Source: Acidobacteriota bacterium
GTDB lineage: Bacteria > Acidobacteriota > Terriglobia > Acidiferrales > UBA7541
Assembly (NCBI GenBank): GCA_003224515.1
Contig: QHZC01000656.1
Coordinates: forward strand, 1-7,564
Length of the DNA: 7,564 nucleotides
Direction of reading: 5' to 3'
Shown here one piece after another: positions 6,063-7,564 of this stretch (position 1 is the stretch's first letter; each line of letters starts with the position of its first letter). The notes under the pieces are model-generated. The model worked only from the letters and a program-made list of their open reading frames with translations, was not told the DNA's origin and made no database searches. Both the position numbers and the translations under genes were made by a program.

Positions 6063-7564
6063 ATGACTCGCCTTCTTTGCCCTTTTATCCTCATCGTGTT
6101 CGGAGTCACACAGGCGGCTGCGCAGACGGCAGATACCATCTATTTCAACGGCCGGGTCATCACGATGTGGAAAGATCGTCCTATTGTCGAAGCCTTCGCC
6201 ATTCGCGGCGGCCGCTTTCTCAACGTCGGTTCGAATGACGAGGTGATGCAGTCTGCCGGTCCGGCCACAAAGAAAGTAGATCTGCGCGGACACAGCGTGA
6301 CCCCTGGGTTGATCGATTCGCACACGCATCCGATGGAATCTGCCCTGGCAGAAAAGGATGGGCCGATGCCCGTAATTCATACGATTGGCGACCTCCAGGC
6401 TTATATCCGGAAGCGGGCCGCAACTTTGCCGCCCGAGCAGATCATCTTCATTCCCAAGGTCTATGCCACACGCTTAAAGGAACGCAGATATCCTACGCGC
6501 TACGAGCTCGATGCGGCTGCCGGCAACAGGCCCGCTGTTGCCGACAACGGATATGCCGCGGTGCTTGACAGCGCGCTGCTAACTCGACTGGCGATCACTC
6601 GTGATACGCCCCAACCGTTCGACGGCAAGATCGTCAAGGACCATCGCGGAGAGCCGACCGGCCTCATTCTCGGCGCGCCGGGGCTGCTGGCAACCGTGCG
6701 GAGCACCACGCCGCATACCTTCGACGATCTGCTGTGGGCTTTGAAGAGCATGCAGACGCATTACAATCAAGCGGGCCTGACCAGCGTCATCGACCGCAGC
6801 GAAGGGGCTGAAGGATTTCGGGCCTACGAGTTTCTGCATCAGAGGGGCGAATTAACGGTTCGAACCTATGTGACGTGGGTGGTCAACCTCCAGGGCAGTC
6901 CCCCGCAGGTCCGAGAACGAATCGAGGCGATCCCGCTCCTCAGCGGTTGGGGAGATAACTGGTTGCGCGTGGGATCGCTCAAAGCATTTCTCGACGGCGG
7001 AATTCTGGTTGGGACAGCGTATCTGCGCGAGCCTTATGGATCGAATACCGAAGTCTACGGGTACGAGGATCCCACCTATCGCGGAGTGCTTGGCGCGCCG
7101 AAGGAGAACATTTTCGAGATGGCCAGAGTAGCCAGCGAATTGGGCTGGCAGATGACAGCGCACGTCACAGGCGGCGGCTCCTTGGATGTGCTGCTAGACG
7201 CCTATGAAGCCGCAGACAAGGAAAAATCAATTCGCGATCGGCGCTTCACCGTAACGCACGGAAATTTTCCGAACCCGCAGGCAATCGCCCGGGCGAAGAG
7301 ATTGGGAGTTGTCTTCGATTGTCAACCTGCCTGGCACTATTTCGACGGCCCGGCTGTGAAAGAGGTTCTAGGACCTTTGCGAATGAGGGACTTTCAGCCT
7401 TTCAGGTCGTTTTTTGATGCCGGTGTGGTGGTGGCGGGGGGATCGGATCACATGATTGGCTTCGACGCACGGAAGGCCATCAACCCTTATCATCCATTTT
7501 TCGGCATGTGGATGGCCATCACCCGCCAGACCATTGACGGAACGGATATGGAACCGGAGCAAAA
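6063..7564 (+). CDS. Exported metal-dependent amidohydrolase, YtcJ-like (Amidohydro_3), 3' partial
   Basis: 500 residues are visible and the frame runs off the right edge. A signal peptide (MTRLLCPFILIVFGVTQAAA) precedes the mature start near Gln21, so a periplasmic or secreted enzyme is expected. The order of elements is that of the amidohydrolase superfamily: an N-terminal beta-sandwich start (DTIYFNGRVITM, 24-35), then VTPGLIDSHTHP (79-90) with metal-binding His87 and His89, LKAFLDGG (306-313) with Lys307 the likely carboxylated metal-bridging lysine, TAHVTGGGS (365-373) with His367, VTHGN (397-401) with His399, and GGSDHM (459-464) with the catalytic Asp462. The usual YtcJ HAxGD segment is here HVTGG, without the Asp. 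Members hydrolyse C-N bonds in cyclic or acyclic amides; the substrate cannot be deduced. The family is commonly about 550-600 residues, so a modest C-terminal part is missing. The next gene upstream is co-oriented but 348 bases away. Confidence 0.9.
   Translation, partial: MTRLLCPFILIVFGVTQAAAQTADTIYFNGRVITMWKDRPIVEAFAIRGGRFLNVGSNDEVMQSAGPATKKVDLRGHSVTPGLIDSHTHPMESALAEKDGPMPVIHTIGDLQAYIRKRAATLPPEQIIFIPKVYATRLKERRYPTRYELDAAAGNRPAVADNGYAAVLDSALLTRLAITRDTPQPFDGKIVKDHRGEPTGLILGAPGLLATVRSTTPHTFDDLLWALKSMQTHYNQAGLTSVIDRSEGAEGFRAYEFLHQRGELTVRTYVTWVVNLQGSPPQVRERIEAIPLLSGWGDNWLRVGSLKAFLDGGILVGTAYLREPYGSNTEVYGYEDPTYRGVLGAPKENIFEMARVASELGWQMTAHVTGGGSLDVLLDAYEAADKEKSIRDRRFTVTHGNFPNPQAIARAKRLGVVFDCQPAWHYFDGPAVKEVLGPLRMRDFQPFRSFFDAGVVVAGGSDHMIGFDARKAINPYHPFFGMWMAITRQTIDGTDMEPEQ

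Overview
The window looks like a stretch of an Acidobacteriota chromosome, probably a soil Solibacter- or Bryobacter-like lineage. This is inferred from protein style, not from a database search. The signs are an Oar-like TonB-dependent receptor, a cytochrome c plus quinoprotein pair of the kind common in acidobacterial genomes, a ceramidase-like hydrolase and a YtcJ-type amidohydrolase. Most products carry an export signal. The DNA is moderately GC-rich and every supported gene is on the + strand.

Layout: (1) 1-1409, the C-terminal barrel part of a TonB-dependent receptor whose start lies outside the window. (2) 1410-1529, a 120-base gap with inverted repeats. (3) 1530-3943, a tight pair: a secreted two-haem-site cytochrome c and a periplasmic PQQ-type beta-propeller quinoprotein, joined by a TGATG stop/start overlap. 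(4) 3940-4311, a small exported ORF whose ATG overlaps the quinoprotein stop (ATGA). It ends at a TGA, but the same frame stays open for 57 more codons, so it is either short, nonsense-interrupted or mis-sequenced. (5) 4392-5714, a secreted neutral-ceramidase-like protein lacking the family's catalytic serine. (6) 5715-6062, a non-coding or decayed gap that includes a coding-looking fragment with no usable start. (7) 6063 to the right edge, an exported metal-dependent amidohydrolase cut by the window end, with a strong Shine-Dalgarno.

How they may work together (inference): the receptor could import a large ligand across the outer membrane. The quinoprotein could oxidise an alcohol or sugar-type substrate and pass electrons to the cytochrome encoded just upstream. 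The two hydrolases could cleave amide bonds in the periplasm. Only the cytochrome, quinoprotein and small ORF are physically coupled; the rest is co-orientation.

I see no CRISPR, tRNA, rRNA, insertion sequence or defence system. The points most worth checking are active-site departures in the quinoprotein (calcium-ligand Glu apparently Gln, no vicinal cysteines) and in the ceramidase-like protein (catalytic Ser replaced by Asn), the interrupted small ORF, and the orphan fragment at 5693-5881.
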